A stretch of 64,000 nucleotides of DNA, taken from the NCBI GenBank assembly GCA_963969395.1, contig OZ017799.1, positions 6,016,501 through 6,080,500 on the forward strand. The letters run 5' to 3'. Origin of the DNA: Pseudoscleropodium purum. Lineage: Eukaryota > Streptophyta > Bryopsida > Hypnales > Brachytheciaceae. Positions 26,472-38,904 of the stretch are shown piece after piece (within the stretch, counting starts at the first letter, position 1; every line of letters starts with the position of its first letter). The translations under genes were made by a program, and so were the position numbers. The notes below the pieces were generated by a model. The model was given only the letters and a program-made list of their open reading frames with translations, was not told the DNA's origin and searched no databases.

Positions 26472-27535
26472 CAACTTTCTTTTGGGGTTGGGGTTGTGCA
26501 TATTAGGGCATGTAAAAATGGTATTTGCCAAGATTGATAATGTTGGTACTTTCTTCAATCCTATTTTGTGGTTACTTCACTCTACTCTAGCTTAGATGCT
26601 ATAAGAAACCACTCCTTCAAATGATGCTAGATGTCCTTCTCTTTCAAGGTGGCTCTTCTATTCTATAAAACTATTTAGACTTTCCTAATTCCCCCACCTT
26701 TACTGTTTTTTAAGCTAGCTTTGATAAAATTGTCTACTTTTGGTTTTGCAACATGGCCATTGGTGCCAATGCTTTAATCTTGATAAAATAGGATGGAGGG
26801 TTTGGAGAGTATTTGGAAGAATCGGAGAAATTTTCATCCACAATGGTTATATATCACAGCATAGCTATGGAAAGGTAGAATTTTTCTCATGTGCTTTCAC
26901 AATTTCATTTTCAAACTAGTAAGAGGTTAACATTCAATCTCTTAGTGTATGATTAGTTTCATTATTTTGTGCTATTCATTAAATTTTTTTTTGTTATGAA
27001 TAGAATGTATTTAACTTTTCTATGTTTAATGTGTTTATTTCATTAAATGTTTATATATAGGAAAAGACTTATACTATTTAGTGGTCCAATCCATACAAGT
27101 CTCAACAAATTATTGAAGTATATTTGTAGCATAATGATCAGAGTAAATCAATATCACAAGTTATTCAAAAGGCAACTTAAGATAATAATCTAAGTGACCA
27201 TAACATATTATTCAAGGGTTGGCTTAACATAATAACCTAAGTGATCATGGCCCCACTTCATATTATTTAAATGTCAACATAGTATAATGATCTAAGTGAC
27301 CATAGCAAATTATCCAAGTGTTTGCAATAATTGTACATTATATAATGACTTAAGTGACAATAGTGAGTATTAAATTGACTTTAATATGAACATTTTTAAT
27401 TTTTGTAGCACATTGCAACATACCCAAATTAATGTCGTAGAACCAACTCTACCTAGGTCACATATCCAATTACTTTATAGAATTCATTTATTATAGAATA
27501 GATTTTCTCTCTACAATCAATGACCTCAAAAATCC

Positions 27536-27808
27536 CATTAGAAGATTTTCAAAGGGTTGGGAGGGTTGTTTCAGAGTTGTTCCCATCGTTGTTCCCCTAG
27601 CAGTGAGGGAGCGGCTGTTGTTAGATTTTTCATTTTTCATTTTTTAAAATAATTTTATTTAAAAAAAATTAATGATTAAATTTTTTTTTTTTAAATTTAA
27701 TGATGTGGCAGTTGCTATGCTATTTCAAGTAGTAAATGCAGCAAGTTCCCAAAATTTGAAAACCTTAGGGGACTTACAACCTTCCAAAACATTTGAATAT
27801 CTTTTAAA
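27536..27808. mobile_element. CATTAGAAG-family MITE-like element, copy 5
   Basis: Left end CATTAGAAGATTTTC is followed by GGGTTGGGAGGGTTG, GTTGTTCCCC, GGCTGTTGTTAGATTTTTC, an A+T-rich centre, ATGATGTGGCAGTTGCTATG and GGGGACTTACAACCTTCC. The right inverted repeat is decayed (ATATCTTTTAAAG). Confidence 0.7.
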
Positions 27809-28450
27809 GTAGGAGGCTTAAACTCCAACATGGCATCAAAAACAATCATGATTTAAAGGCACATTTTGTTGTCTTCAATGTATCAACTATGCACATTCCA
27901 GAAGGTGGGCGCTTTTAATGACCACAAATGATCACTTTTTTCAACTTTAAGAATTTGTAATTGATTCCACAAAGGTTCAAAAAATATGAAACAACTTGGG
28001 TTAGATGTCAATTCCACTTGTCTTTCAAGGAAAATTTATTGAATTTCTTTTTTAGATGTTAAACCTCCCCCAAATTCCGTTCCAGCCCTTATATGGTCCA
28101 TTTATGGACCTCCTACCTTAATGCAAAAAAACATCAAGCATTTGTACAAGGTTAACACTGACATCCATGGTGGGAACACACAATAATTAATTCTTGTCAC
28201 ACCAATTGCCATGAGAGTGTGCCACTCATATCATAGAGAGGGTCATCACTTCTACTGAATCATGATGGGACCTAACCATGAGCTCCAGATTGTGTCCCAA
28301 GGAATTGAAGCTCACTCGTAACTGCAGTTCAGTTTCTCAAGAATGTTCGTGGCAAGTACAAAGAAATTCATGCACTCCCCAACTGTCCAAGTACTTCAAC
28401 ATTCAATAGCCTTGAGTTATGATGCAGACTGCCATTTCTTCATGCATCAT

Positions 28451-28470
28451 GCTCATCACATGTGATGAGC
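28451..28470. repeat. Perfect 20-bp palindrome
   Basis: GCTCATCACATGTGATGAGC reads the same on both strands. It sits in a less A+T-rich, apparently single-copy patch with no gene. Its function is unknown. Confidence 0.7.
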
Positions 28471-31400
28471 CTCTTCGGGTGTCCCGACATAGCTAAGTAC
28501 TGTTGGGTGTGGAATATTTCATGTCATCTACTGTAGAGCCAAGGTAGTGACAGTGCATGCTATAGACTATAGACTACGTAATTATCATGGAGCCCCTGGT
28601 TACGGGAAATAAGGTAAAAGTACCTGTTTCGGATAACTGAAGTATTTCAGCATGTGGGATGTGGGAAATTTCTTGAGAAATTGAGGTCAATGTATGCAAA
28701 CATTAGAATAAGAAAGAATGCGAAAAAATAAACAGAGTTTTGTTTTGTTTATAAATCTAAAAATGAATGTTTTATTGAATATAAATGTGGATTTTTCACA
28801 TGGACTCGTATTTTTTTTTTATAGATTCACCTATTGCGATTAACTTTGACACTTCTCCCTAGGCTAAAAAAGAAGAGAGATGAGTGGATGAGAAGGTATA
28901 AAGCAAGAATCTTTTTCAATGACCATTACATCCAATTGTTATCTACAAATAGGTACTTCTACCATAACCTTGGTCTAGTACGTACCTATTGAGCCATGGG
29001 TGTGACAAGAGAGAGGGAGGTACTAGATCAAGGTTATTCCCCATATCAAGGGGCTGCGTATCAATAACTAGGCATAATCATTAAAAAAAATCATCATTTT
29101 ATACTGAAAATTAAGAGACTCTAGAACTACACAACCTAATCTACAAATATAAGTAAAGATGGTTTGCCAAAAATTGAAAAAACCCAATGGTAATCGATTG
29201 AGTTGAACAACACATCCCATATCACAATCAACCATCATATTAAACATGTGTTGAAAGAAAAAAGGTTGTTAAATTTCATATGAGTGAAGAAATTAGAGAA
29301 GTTGTATTTAACCCTTAAAGGTGTAGACATCCCCAAAGTGGATATGCTTTGGTCAACCTCAATTATAACTTTTAAAATAATTATTTTTGGAATTTGATTT
29401 CATCTAAGAAAACAAAGTTGGACAAGTTTTGTTTCTATTCTATTTTAAAGTTTTGAAAAATGTCAAATATTGAAAGAGTTATTGCAATTGAAAGCTCCAT
29501 GCATTAAAATCCAAATAACACAATATGATGTGTTTTTTTATTCATATTTTCTTTTAAAAAAATGTATTTTGAATTTAAATTATAAAATTATGTTTCTCGT
29601 TCCACACTTCATTTACAATAAAAATTATAGATTATTCTAATATATATTATAATTGACATAATTTTATTTCCACCATTAGCTTTGAAAAATCACAATAATT
29701 TTATTTTTCCTTCAAAATTATTGAAAAAATAAAAAACAAATAGAAAATTTATTTCTCTATTAGAAAAAAATATCAAAATTTTGTATATCAATTAAACAAA
29801 AGGATAAATTTGGTTGATAGTTGAATTTGACTTTAAGGTGTTTGATGTGGCCATTTTGGGTGCAAAGATTAAAATAAACAATTGAAAATTTTTTATCCTA
29901 GTTTGCATTGCTACTTTTACCTCCCAAGAAAATTTCAAATAATTTGGATTGTTTTTGCTATTTTTACTCATTTATGTTCAATTTTTGCAACAAAAATGAT
30001 AACAGTTACAAATTTTAACAAAACAAATTGCAATTTCTCAAAGTGATATAGAATTCAAAGTTTGAAGTAGTAAAAATATCAGATTGTTGTTTGAACACAA
30101 CTGAAAAGGCTAGAATTTGCTCAAGTAAGAAGATTTACTACTCCACAATGGATTACGTCTTTAAGAGCTTAAAATGAAAGCCGTTATCCATCATGAATCC
30201 CCAAAGGATATGGGACAATTTGAAGATGAAAAGTAAATATGAGTAGTTGAACTCTTACTAATCTTAATTTACATATCCCACATGGATTGTTTTACTTCTT
30301 ACCACTCCGACTTTTATAAACAACTTACCTTCGATCTTCATGTCATTCATAAAATTGGTACTTGATATACTGAGGGGTCTAATTTAAGAACAAGATTATG
30401 TTGACCCTAGAGTCACTTTGGAATAAAGTCTGACATCTGACACCAGTTTTGATACATGCTAGTAAGGCTATAGGAAGGGGCTCAGAAATAAATGCAGTAC
30501 ACATTGGGCCTACAAATTGACACGCCATTTTGCAACTTGCTTTGGTGAGTATTCATAATGCTTGAGAAACCCCATTTTATAGACCATAACTTTCTTCCTT
30601 GTTTTCAATAACTGACTGCCATGTGTACAGAAATGGTCAGAATGACAAGTTCAGTAGAAGTACTTATTTTGGGCAGCCTTTTTGTAATGGCTTTATAGGC
30701 TGACATATTGTGGACAATAATTGAATGTACTGTTGATTGAAGAAGATTCTTTATTTGGACCTTTTCATTCACTCATCTCTCTTCTTCTTGATTTACGGAT
30801 AAGTGCCAAAGTTCATTGTAGTAGGTGACTCTGTGAGACCAAAATAGGATTGGATGAAAAATTTATATTTATATTGAAAAAATATTCATTCTTGAGATTT
30901 TTTTCTACATTCTTCTTCATCTTTACATTTGCAAACATGGACCTCAATTTCTCAACAAATTTTCTATATCCTACAAGGTAAAATATTTAAGTTATTACAA
31001 ATAAGTACTTCTACCTTATTGAATGTTATGTAAGGTAGAACAACCCAATGTCGTCAGTTACCCAATTTTGACATCTATTGAATTCTTCCATTTGTGTTAG
31101 TTATCCAACCATTACTATAATCTTAGTAACCCTTTAGCATCATGACAATGCACTTAGAGAAGGGACATGTCAACGTGTGGTTTACCCTCTTGTCCTAACA
31201 AACTTTAAAAAATCTCAAAAAAATCAAGTCTTGTTGGAATATCTTTATTCTACTTGCAAATGGCTTCTTTCCAACTTTTCAATCTTTGTAAAAAATATGA
31301 GTGTTGACAAATAGCTTCTCCAAGGTACCTAGATAGCAAATATGGGTGGTAATAGGTTGATCTACTTTAGTTATAGATATGTATGGTTAATTATATTGCT

Positions 31401-32737
31401 AAGAGAGTTGCGCTTCTATATAACATTGTTAACCAACCTAAACCATTCTCCCTTAGAAGATAAATAATGATTCCCTGTAAGAGAGAACAACCCATTGCAA
31501 TCAAAAAAACCCATAGTGAACACCTAGAGAATGATTCTATTATGAGTTTTTTTCAATAAATAAGATTTGGACCACAATCAATGTCTTACTTGATAGTAAT
31601 GAAGTGATTAGTGATCTCATTAGAAACTTTTAACTTTTTAGTGTAATTTCATCGTAGGAAGTAACATTTTTAGGCCTTCCATATAAGAAACTATTGTGAT
31701 TGTTTTAAATGTATAAGTTGAAGATTATGGATACAAATTTTGTTGGTTTTGGGATAGTCTTGAGATTCTTTGGGGCCATGATGGACTAAACACTTCAAAA
31801 AGTCATAGCAAATTCATGCTTTGTTGAAAAAATAAGAATTTCAATTGCTCTCTATGATTCTCATACTTGTCTTTATATAGGATTTTTTTTGTTAATTCAA
31901 CAATGGTAGGAAGGCAAATCCCTTATCCTAATTGCAATGGGTTATTTTACTTTATACTTGGAAGTGAATTTAGTTATAGTTTGTAGAAAATCATTGGGTG
32001 GCCAGGAAGTTTCAACATTGGTGTCATTGGGTGAGTGGAAAGTTGCAAGAGAACCATCAGCTAGCTTGAAAGTTGCCATACGGGGGCTTATACTTTTTGT
32101 TGAAGTAAAAGGAATCCTCCTAATGTTAGTTAACAATGTATGTTCCAACATTATTTGAAATCGATACATTTATAAATTCAAGTAATTGCAATTAATTATA
32201 GCCCCTACTAATTTTTACTTGAAATGTATTGCATCTATTCATGATCACTTTTAGATACACCTATTTTCAACACTTTCAATATATTGGTATAGTTCATCAA
32301 TGCAGTGTCCAAATAATCTAGAACATTCTTTAGACGTCAAATTAGATTCAACAAAAAAAATTAGGCAGTTTAATAGCAAAAATAATATTCAATTGCTCAT
32401 TCAAATGCTATGAGGTGTAGTTATCTTAAAGATTTCACTGTAACAAACAAATAAACCAAAAGAAAAGAGACAAACAACTTAATTTAAGGTAAGGATTTCT
32501 TCATATGGTGTCCAATCAAATCTTGTAAAACAATCCATACGTTAAATTCATTAGTTTGTTTTGTTTATTTGTTATAGTGAGAACAAGTGCACAACTTTGC
32601 TTTAAGACATCTAGACCTACAATGTGAAAGATATTGAATTTTGAATTTTCTATGAATTAAAATTTTAGAAAATTACTTCTACTTCTATTATAGTGTGGCA
32701 ACCGCACGGGACACAACGGAAACCACTGGAAAGAGAG

Positions 32738-32745
32738 AAAAAAAA
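32738..32745 (-). terminator. Pol III T-run after tRNA-Leu
   Basis: Eight A on the plus strand, that is T8 on the transcribed strand, five bases past the tRNA 3' end. This is the usual RNA polymerase III termination signal. Confidence 0.8.
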
Positions 32746-32750
32746 GACAT

Positions 32751-32833
32751 GTCAGCAGTGGGGTTCGAACCCACGCCCCCTTACGAAGACCAGAACTTGA
32801 GTCTGGCGCCTTAGACCACTCGGCCATGCTGAC
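32751..32833 (-). tRNA. tRNA-Leu (anticodon CAA)
   Basis: 83 nt, class II cloverleaf. The acceptor arm GTCAGCA pairs with TGCTGAC. The D-arm region has GCCGAGTGGTCTAAGGC with the internal A box. The anticodon stem CCAGA/TCTGG encloses CTCAAGT, giving anticodon CAA. A long variable arm (TCTTCGTAAGG) follows, then the T arm GGGTTCGAACCC (B box). There is no intron and no encoded CCA, as expected for a plant nuclear gene. It reads codon UUG and appears intact. Confidence 0.97.
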
Positions 32834-32924
32834 TGCTGGAAATCCGACACGTTGCAGGCTCCGGATCTTCGTCACTCATCCTTACGTGAATGAACGATGT
32901 TATGACGGAAGACGTCTTAGTCTG

Positions 32925-33235
32925 TCCTAAACCCTAATTTTGTCGGAAATTTGTGAGCAATGTCCATGCAATTTTGCGTCCATTGGCATGTTTGTTTTCA
33001 ATTTCCTGCATTTACAATCGAGGGCGGGAAGAGAGAAATGGCAGAAACAGAGCTAATTTAAGCAGAGTGGTGATTGGAATTAGGGTTTCGATGGCGCACT
33101 CAGATTCAATTTCAATTCCAAGCTTCGTTGATACGATTAGGATTTGTTAGTGCGACCTAGTGATTGGAATTAGGGTTTTAATTGCGCACTCAGAATCAAT
33201 TCCAAGCTTCGTTGATACAATTAGAGTTTTCTATT
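32925..33235 (+). promoter_or_regulatory. Telo-box-like motifs and a short tandem duplication upstream of the peroxidase gene
   Basis: AAACCCTAA-type telo-box motifs occur at about 32929 (direct) and, inverted (TTAGGGTTT), at about 33078 and 33169. The last two lie in a roughly 90-bp tandem duplication (about 33069-33150 and 33159-33232) sharing GTGATTGGAATTAGGGTTT and CCAAGCTTCGTTGATAC. Such motifs are common in plant promoters and 5' leaders. Assignment to the downstream gene rests on position only. Confidence 0.45.
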
Positions 33236-33665
33236 TAGACTTCTCGTTTGGAAAATTCACCTTGAATTGTGGCCTGAAGATCGACAGAATTTGTTGTGTG
33301 CATTCCTGACCATGGTGCGCGCGTCGGGGGAATCCGGATCATGCACGCGACTGTCAAGCTTTTCATGAAAAGCCAATTTCCGGTGTCTGAAAGACCGCCT
33401 GCAGAATTTTATGTTAATTTTATGTGAAGTGTTGTGAAGTGTTTTATCAGGTGGAGAAACTGGTGGTGAATTCCGTGTACATATTTGCAAATCCTGGGAT
33501 GACCTAATTGGCTAAATTAAAGTATGTGTGAGATGAATTCTTTTCGTGACTCTTCAACATTGTGACCGTTCTTAGTTACATGTATAACAAGGGAGTCCTT
33601 TTCTACCATTCATTCGGGGTTGAAGCTGTTGAATCTGTTCACAATGGTTTTTTATTTGCAACAGA

Positions 33666-35872
33666 ATGTTTCAATCGGAGGCTCATTTGGTGCCTCAGAA
33701 GAGCATTTTCGAATTCACTGTCAAGGTATGAAATATCACTAACAGACTCCGGAATAATTTTACAATTCCAATGAAATTTGGTCTGTATAGAACATGCTGC
33801 ATAATAGGAGCTCGTAGAGTATATTGTTTATCTTTTGATCACTTCCATACATTTGAGCACATACTAGTTAGATTCATTAAGATAGTAATACAATGTTGAC
33901 TGTGACGACAGGATATTGATGGACGTGACACAAAATTGAGCAAGTATGCAAACAAAATTCTTCTTCTTTTGAATGTCGCTTCTAAATGGTAATATGATGG
34001 TCTTCATTATACAATGTAATGTTATTGATTATTTTATAGGTTTTGTAAATAAAGGCTTTCTGAGATTCATATTTTTGTGATAAAATATACTGAGATTGGA
34101 TAATCTTTTCTCTTGAATTCTTTTGCTATCACCTTTAGATTGCTTGGAAGTTCTATGCCCTAAATATCATTGTGTTTTTAGTTTCTTTATTAAGATTCAA
34201 GTAGGGTTTTGAAATTGGTATGAACACCTTGTAGTTTGGCATGTTCGTGGTCTTTGTCTTTAGTGGGCTTACACACCGCAACTACACCAAATTGCAAGAG
34301 ATTTATGAGAAGTATAGGAATGATGGTATCATTCATACCACATGATTTTCCTTTATCCTATTGGCCACTATTAAGATAAATTGAAGTCTACATTATTCTA
34401 ATAATGATATAATGTTTTGTACAATTAACATAAATTTATTTCTAATAACTTTGAACATTAGCCTAATGGGAATCTCTTGAGATGTGTCTTCTAATGTGGC
34501 ATTCTACACTTGTTTTGATCCTCAATCATGCTTTGGGGTTTGGAATGAAGGGCTTGAGGTTTTGGCATTCCCATGTAATCAATTTGCAAAAATGGAGTTT
34601 GGTACTAATGCACAAATCAAGGAATTTGTTGAAGAAAAATATGGCGGAACTTTTCCACTCTTTGAAAAGGTAAATCTATTGATAATTATGCATGAAGTAA
34701 TTCAATTATGGAGTAGAGATACAAGAAATAGTATACTCTAAGTCTAGGAGTGGTAATGTAGGTACTATAGCTTCTAATCTTCCTTCAATTTTGAGCTACC
34801 TATCATAATTTCAAAAACTCACAAGCCTTATTTCTAGGTGTCTCTTTTTATTTGTACTTCTTCAATTCTCTATCAAATCTATTATTTAAATTATTAAAAT
34901 TGGAATGTGAAGTTCTTAAATTTTTGTGGAAGTCAAATAGTATAGAAATGAAAGTAGATGTCTTGAGTTTCACTTGGGGTTGATAAGAGCAATTAGAAAC
35001 AATTATCTATATAAAACATGTCTAGTTTGGAATCATGTCATGATGGGATTCAAGTTTGAGAGATTCTAATGGAACTTTAGAATTTCAAAATTGTATTGAA
35101 ATTTTGCAAGTTGTATGTTTGTTACTTCAATTGCAATTGATAGATATATTATTCCTAAGAGTTAGTGGCCTAGGCTACTAATGTCCTAGTTGCATGGTTG
35201 TCATAACGGGTGAGTTAGGGTCATCAGACGGGACAGACGGACGGACGGTCCGGACAGCTTTAATTTTGTAACTTGTGCAATTTTGAGGAATGACATGTCA
35301 CCTCGGAATGCGAAATCTAGGGCGTGGACAATCTCGTCTGCATCGTGACGATCTTGTCCGTCCGTCCGTTCCTTAATCCACATGGCATCCACGTGGCCTA
35401 TTTTTCCGTTATCAAAAAGTCAACTATGTGTTGACTGTATTGGACGGGCCGAACCTCTAATGGACGGGCGAATCGGACAGACGGGCGAACCGGACGTCCG
35501 TCGACTATGACAACCATGCCTAGTTGGAAGTATGGTTAATCAAACTACCTCTACAAATTCTTCATTTATAATGGAATTTGAACCAATATCATTATTAATG
35601 TTCCTAAGAGTTGCATATGGAGTTGCTCACAATGTTTGTCATCAAGCTTGACATGGTTGTATGTCATGTTGGAATAGATTGAAGTGAATGGGCCCCACCA
35701 ACATCCTTTATTCAAATTTTTGAAAGCCACTAAAGGTGGAATCCAAGGATTTTATCGAGACAACATCAAGTGGAACTTTGCCAAGTTTGTCATTAGCAAA
35801 GATGGTGTAGTAATTGAGCACTTTACTCCTACAACTTCTCCAAAGATGATAGAGGTGCTTAATCCTACATGA
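33666..35872 (+). CDS. Glutathione peroxidase-like protein (5 exons)
   Basis: Thiol peroxidase of the GPX family, which reduces hydrogen peroxide and lipid hydroperoxides. Exons are 33666-33725, 33912-33988, 34264-34325, 34551-34669 and 35678-35872, all GT-AG with consistent phases, giving 170 aa. The start is the first ATG after an in-frame stop at 33630-33632, so no transit peptide is predicted. Visible: N-terminal FEFTVK; the peroxidatic Cys46 in VASKCGLTHRNY (its codon is split by intron 2); LAFPCNQF at 71-78; and the WNF motif (Trp138, Asn139). Odd points: the tetrad Gln of NQFxxQEPG is Met81 and the following Pro is Phe83. The position of the plant thioredoxin-linked resolving Cys (FxCTRFK) is Glu94 in FVEEKYGGTFPLF. 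The sequence C-terminal to this looks more like non-plant-type GPX. It may be a divergent or reduced-activity member; splice sites and frame are intact. Confidence 0.88.
35193..35518. mobile_element. hAT-type non-autonomous element in GPX intron 4
   Basis: A 326-bp element has inverted termini CATGGTTGTCATA and TATGACAACCATG, flanked by a perfect 8-bp target duplication CCTAGTTG (35185-35192 and 35519-35526). Eight-base duplications are typical of the hAT superfamily. Inside are opposed GACGGACGGACGG and CCGTCCGTCCG runs that can fold together. It has no transposase frame. It lies in the 1-kb last intron, clear of splice sites. Confidence 0.88.
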
Positions 35873-35985
35873 ATTAAAAATAGAAAATGGACAATATAAA
35901 AGAGAGTACATTGTAGAAGCTTATACTATTCAAAGGTATGCTTGAACTAACCTAGAATAGACTAAGCTTTAATACCCAAATTTAG

Positions 35986-36265
35986 CATTAGATGAGATTT
36001 CAACCTTGAGAGGGCTATGAGTTCCCTTGTACTTAGCTAGGTTCCCACCGCCCTACACTAATTTTTTGACGTGGCACAACGACTGCCACGTCACATTTTT
36101 ATTTTTTTCAATTTAAAAAAAAATCATCTTCTTTTGCATTTTAAAATTAAAAAAAAAAAAATTTTTAATTTTTAATTTTTGACAACGGCTGTTCCCAGAC
36201 TGCTCAGGGAACAACGCCAGGACAAGCCCAGACGGCCCTCCAGACCCTCCCCAAAACATCTAATG
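35986..36265. mobile_element. CATTAGAAG-family MITE-like element, copy 6
   Basis: 280 bp in the orientation opposite to copy 2. The ends are CATTAGATGAGATTTC and CCAAAACATCTAATG. A perfect-looking stem TGACGTGGCA...TGCCACGTCA, the A+T-rich centre, and GGCTGTTCCC...GGGAACAACG are all present. It lies 110 bp past the GPX stop codon, so it may fall within the 3' end of that transcript. Confidence 0.78.
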
Positions 36266-36590
36266 TCTAACTCATCATTACGTGAGAAGTTAGTTAGATT
36301 AGTCAGTGTATACCCTAAAACTTACTTTATTGATGCATGCTCTCTACTAATTTTAAAACCTCATTTTTGACATTCAACAATGTAGGATATAATATATTTC
36401 TTCTCTTTGTACAGTTGACTAGTTTCATATATTATGTGTTTCAAATCCTCCACCTACAGGGGCGGCCACTTTAGATCATATTTAGGCAGGGGTTGATTAC
36501 CATGTCCCAATTTGTCATGCCCAGTAATCAAAATCTCCTGCAGAGTAGAATACACACACAACTTGGCTTAAGCTTATTTCTTGACTGGAG

Positions 36591-36938
36591 ATGTACCGAC
36601 AGTCTCAGTCCATCTGCTCCTCATGTAACTTAATTACTGTTCATTTCTTGTCTGTGTGGCAACAGAAGTTCCTGCGCTCGTTACTGTTCCCTCCGAAGGT
36701 TGATGGCAGTGTCGGAAAGACAGAAATTCGCTCAGTGCAATGCAGTCGGTTAGTCAAGGACTACGCCGATTGCACCGGCTGTTACTGGGAAACGTCTTGG
36801 GGGACCCAAAGGCGGGGAGTTGTTCTGGGGCGAAGAACGGAAACCAGAGAAACCAGAGAAGAAACCAGCCTCACGGAGAAGCTCCAGAGCGTCGACGACG
36901 TTTGGAACAAGGAATCGATGATGGTGAAGAAGAAATAA
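36591..36938 (+). other. Unrecognised open frame
   Basis: A 115-codon ATG frame with a G+C-richer 3' half encodes a basic, Arg/Glu-rich tail. I recognise no domain. A possible acceptor (GGCAACAG, about 36665) precedes the better-looking part, so it could be the last exon of an unknown gene or a remnant. The segment from about 36900 on resembles about 44830-44920. Confidence 0.25.
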
Positions 36939-37079
36939 ACAGTGATGCGTAGAAAACCAAATGCCGGAAGCATGGGAAGTCGGCGTCCATTGTTTATGAG
37001 AGACGATCATGGAGTGTGCAGAATGAGGGAACATGTAGAAAGTAATGGATTTAGTTTCTGTGCTAAAACTCATTTGGTT

Positions 37080-38900
37080 GCAGTGATAGAAATTGAAGTA
37101 TTGTCATCAATTCTGCAATAAACTGTCAATACTTTCGTTAAATTGGTGATAAACCATTACTTTGGCAACGTTCAAGATGTGTGGCATGAATCCAAAATAT
37201 TCATGTTCTTACTTGGAGCTTGAAATTAAACCTTTGTGAAGATATAGGTCACATGTTTTGTACATGGAATATCACTGATGGAACGAAATTGATGTTGATA
37301 TGATTATGCCCCTAATGACTCCCAAGCCCATATTCTCAATGATGAACAAACAAAGTTCTCAGTCAGTCATCGTGTTGTTTTGTTCTAAAGCAGTGTTTGA
37401 ATTTAATTTGTAAAACAACCTTCTTTGATTGGCTACGTTGATGAAAATGAATTGAGATAAGTAGTATTTGTGTACAAAGATAAAAGAAAGATTATGTCAA
37501 GATTCAAATATAGATTTGGACGTTATAGAATTAGAGTAAGTATAGTAACTAATGTTTAACAATTGAATTTTCTTTTGTGGGTAAAAAAACACTAAAAAAC
37601 AGACTTGGAAACTTGCAAGTGACTCACACTGAGTACAGTGAACCACCCAAGAGACAAGTGGCCTACCCTTTTGGTTCTAAAGAGGGTTTCTTGCACTGTT
37701 AGAGATGCTCAAATGAAAAAAAAATTCCAAGCTACAATCCAAAATCGTAACTAAGTTAATAGAGTTAATTACAAAGTGAACCCAGTCTGTAGCAGGGATG
37801 TTAGAGGAAGGCATAACTAAGAATAGTACCAAAGAAACAAAGCACCAAACTCCATGAGACCCCAATTTTTGTGCTTCATGGAGTTCCGTGCTGTGTTTTT
37901 CTCAAACTCTGACTCTTAGTCCTTCATTGCACACACATAACAATTAACTCTAATGTGTGCTACATTTCCTAGCTCTGACAAGAACCTTCAACTGTCATAT
38001 TCAGCGAAATTAGAATGTCTCTTTTCAATAATTGGATTCAAGGTACAACAACATTTTCTCCGATTGATCACCTAGATGAGAAGATGTCGAGTCAACAATT
38101 ATGCCGAGCCTGGTGGACTATTCTCCCTCTGCTGGAAAATACGACGTTTCTGCAACAATTCAACAAACAGAACAAACAGTCTTGACAATCAGACCTCCGC
38201 TTCGAAACCAGAAACATGCGTCATTCAGATAATTTTCTAAACTATCATACCAGGTTGTTGACACATCAGTGTTACAACCTAGAAACGAGCCCAATAAACG
38301 TTCTCTTCACCAAGCTCCGCACCTGCCTGTCCCTGAGCTCATGTGGCAACAACGACTAAAACATCAGTTGCACTAAGAACATGACCACACTACAGAACAG
38401 CAGAGGGATATTAGTCCAAATCACGTGGATTCAAGAACAACCATAAATTCTTTTTCCCAATTTCTTAGACTTACAAGCAATAAGTTAATGCCGTGAAGAA
38501 CAGCACTTGCTTCTTCATTGCCAAGTCATCTTTCATGGGTCATCCAAAGCATATCCAAGCGGCATCCCCAAATGAATTAAAAACCAAACTCAATCTTCCT
38601 CGAGTGTGGTTGCCACTAACTTTAGTAAGCCAATGGCACTCTATCTTCTGATCTTTTCTTGAAGTGTAATAAGCGGCTGCAAATGTACGTTCCTAATGCA
38701 TCTTTGAGAATGTGTCACATTGTGTACTTGTGGTCGAATTGAACAACTTCCTCAAGTCAAGTTGAGAACACAACATTTAGAAACACACACACTTATCCTC
38801 CGTTCAAGGCCGTTGTGAGTGGTGGCAAGGTCATGTATAACGACATCCTCGTTTAAATTTACAACAAGCTCAAAATTCACAAGCTTTACAGGCTCACCAT
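37080..38900. other. No gene: decayed duplicate sequence
   Basis: Within the duplicate described above, no open frame is conserved with its partner. The partner region is the downstream flank or 3' UTR of the AMP-forming ligase gene. Confidence 0.5.
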
Positions 38901-38904
38901 GCAC

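Larger units (their letters stand above)
25946..32737. other. Gene-poor A+T-rich region
   Basis: Apart from two MITE-like elements and a palindrome listed separately, I see only A+T-rich decayed repeats. A less A+T-rich, non-repetitive patch at about 28160-28640 has no long open frame. The opposed short frames at 31937-32169 resemble no family I recognise. Confidence 0.5.
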
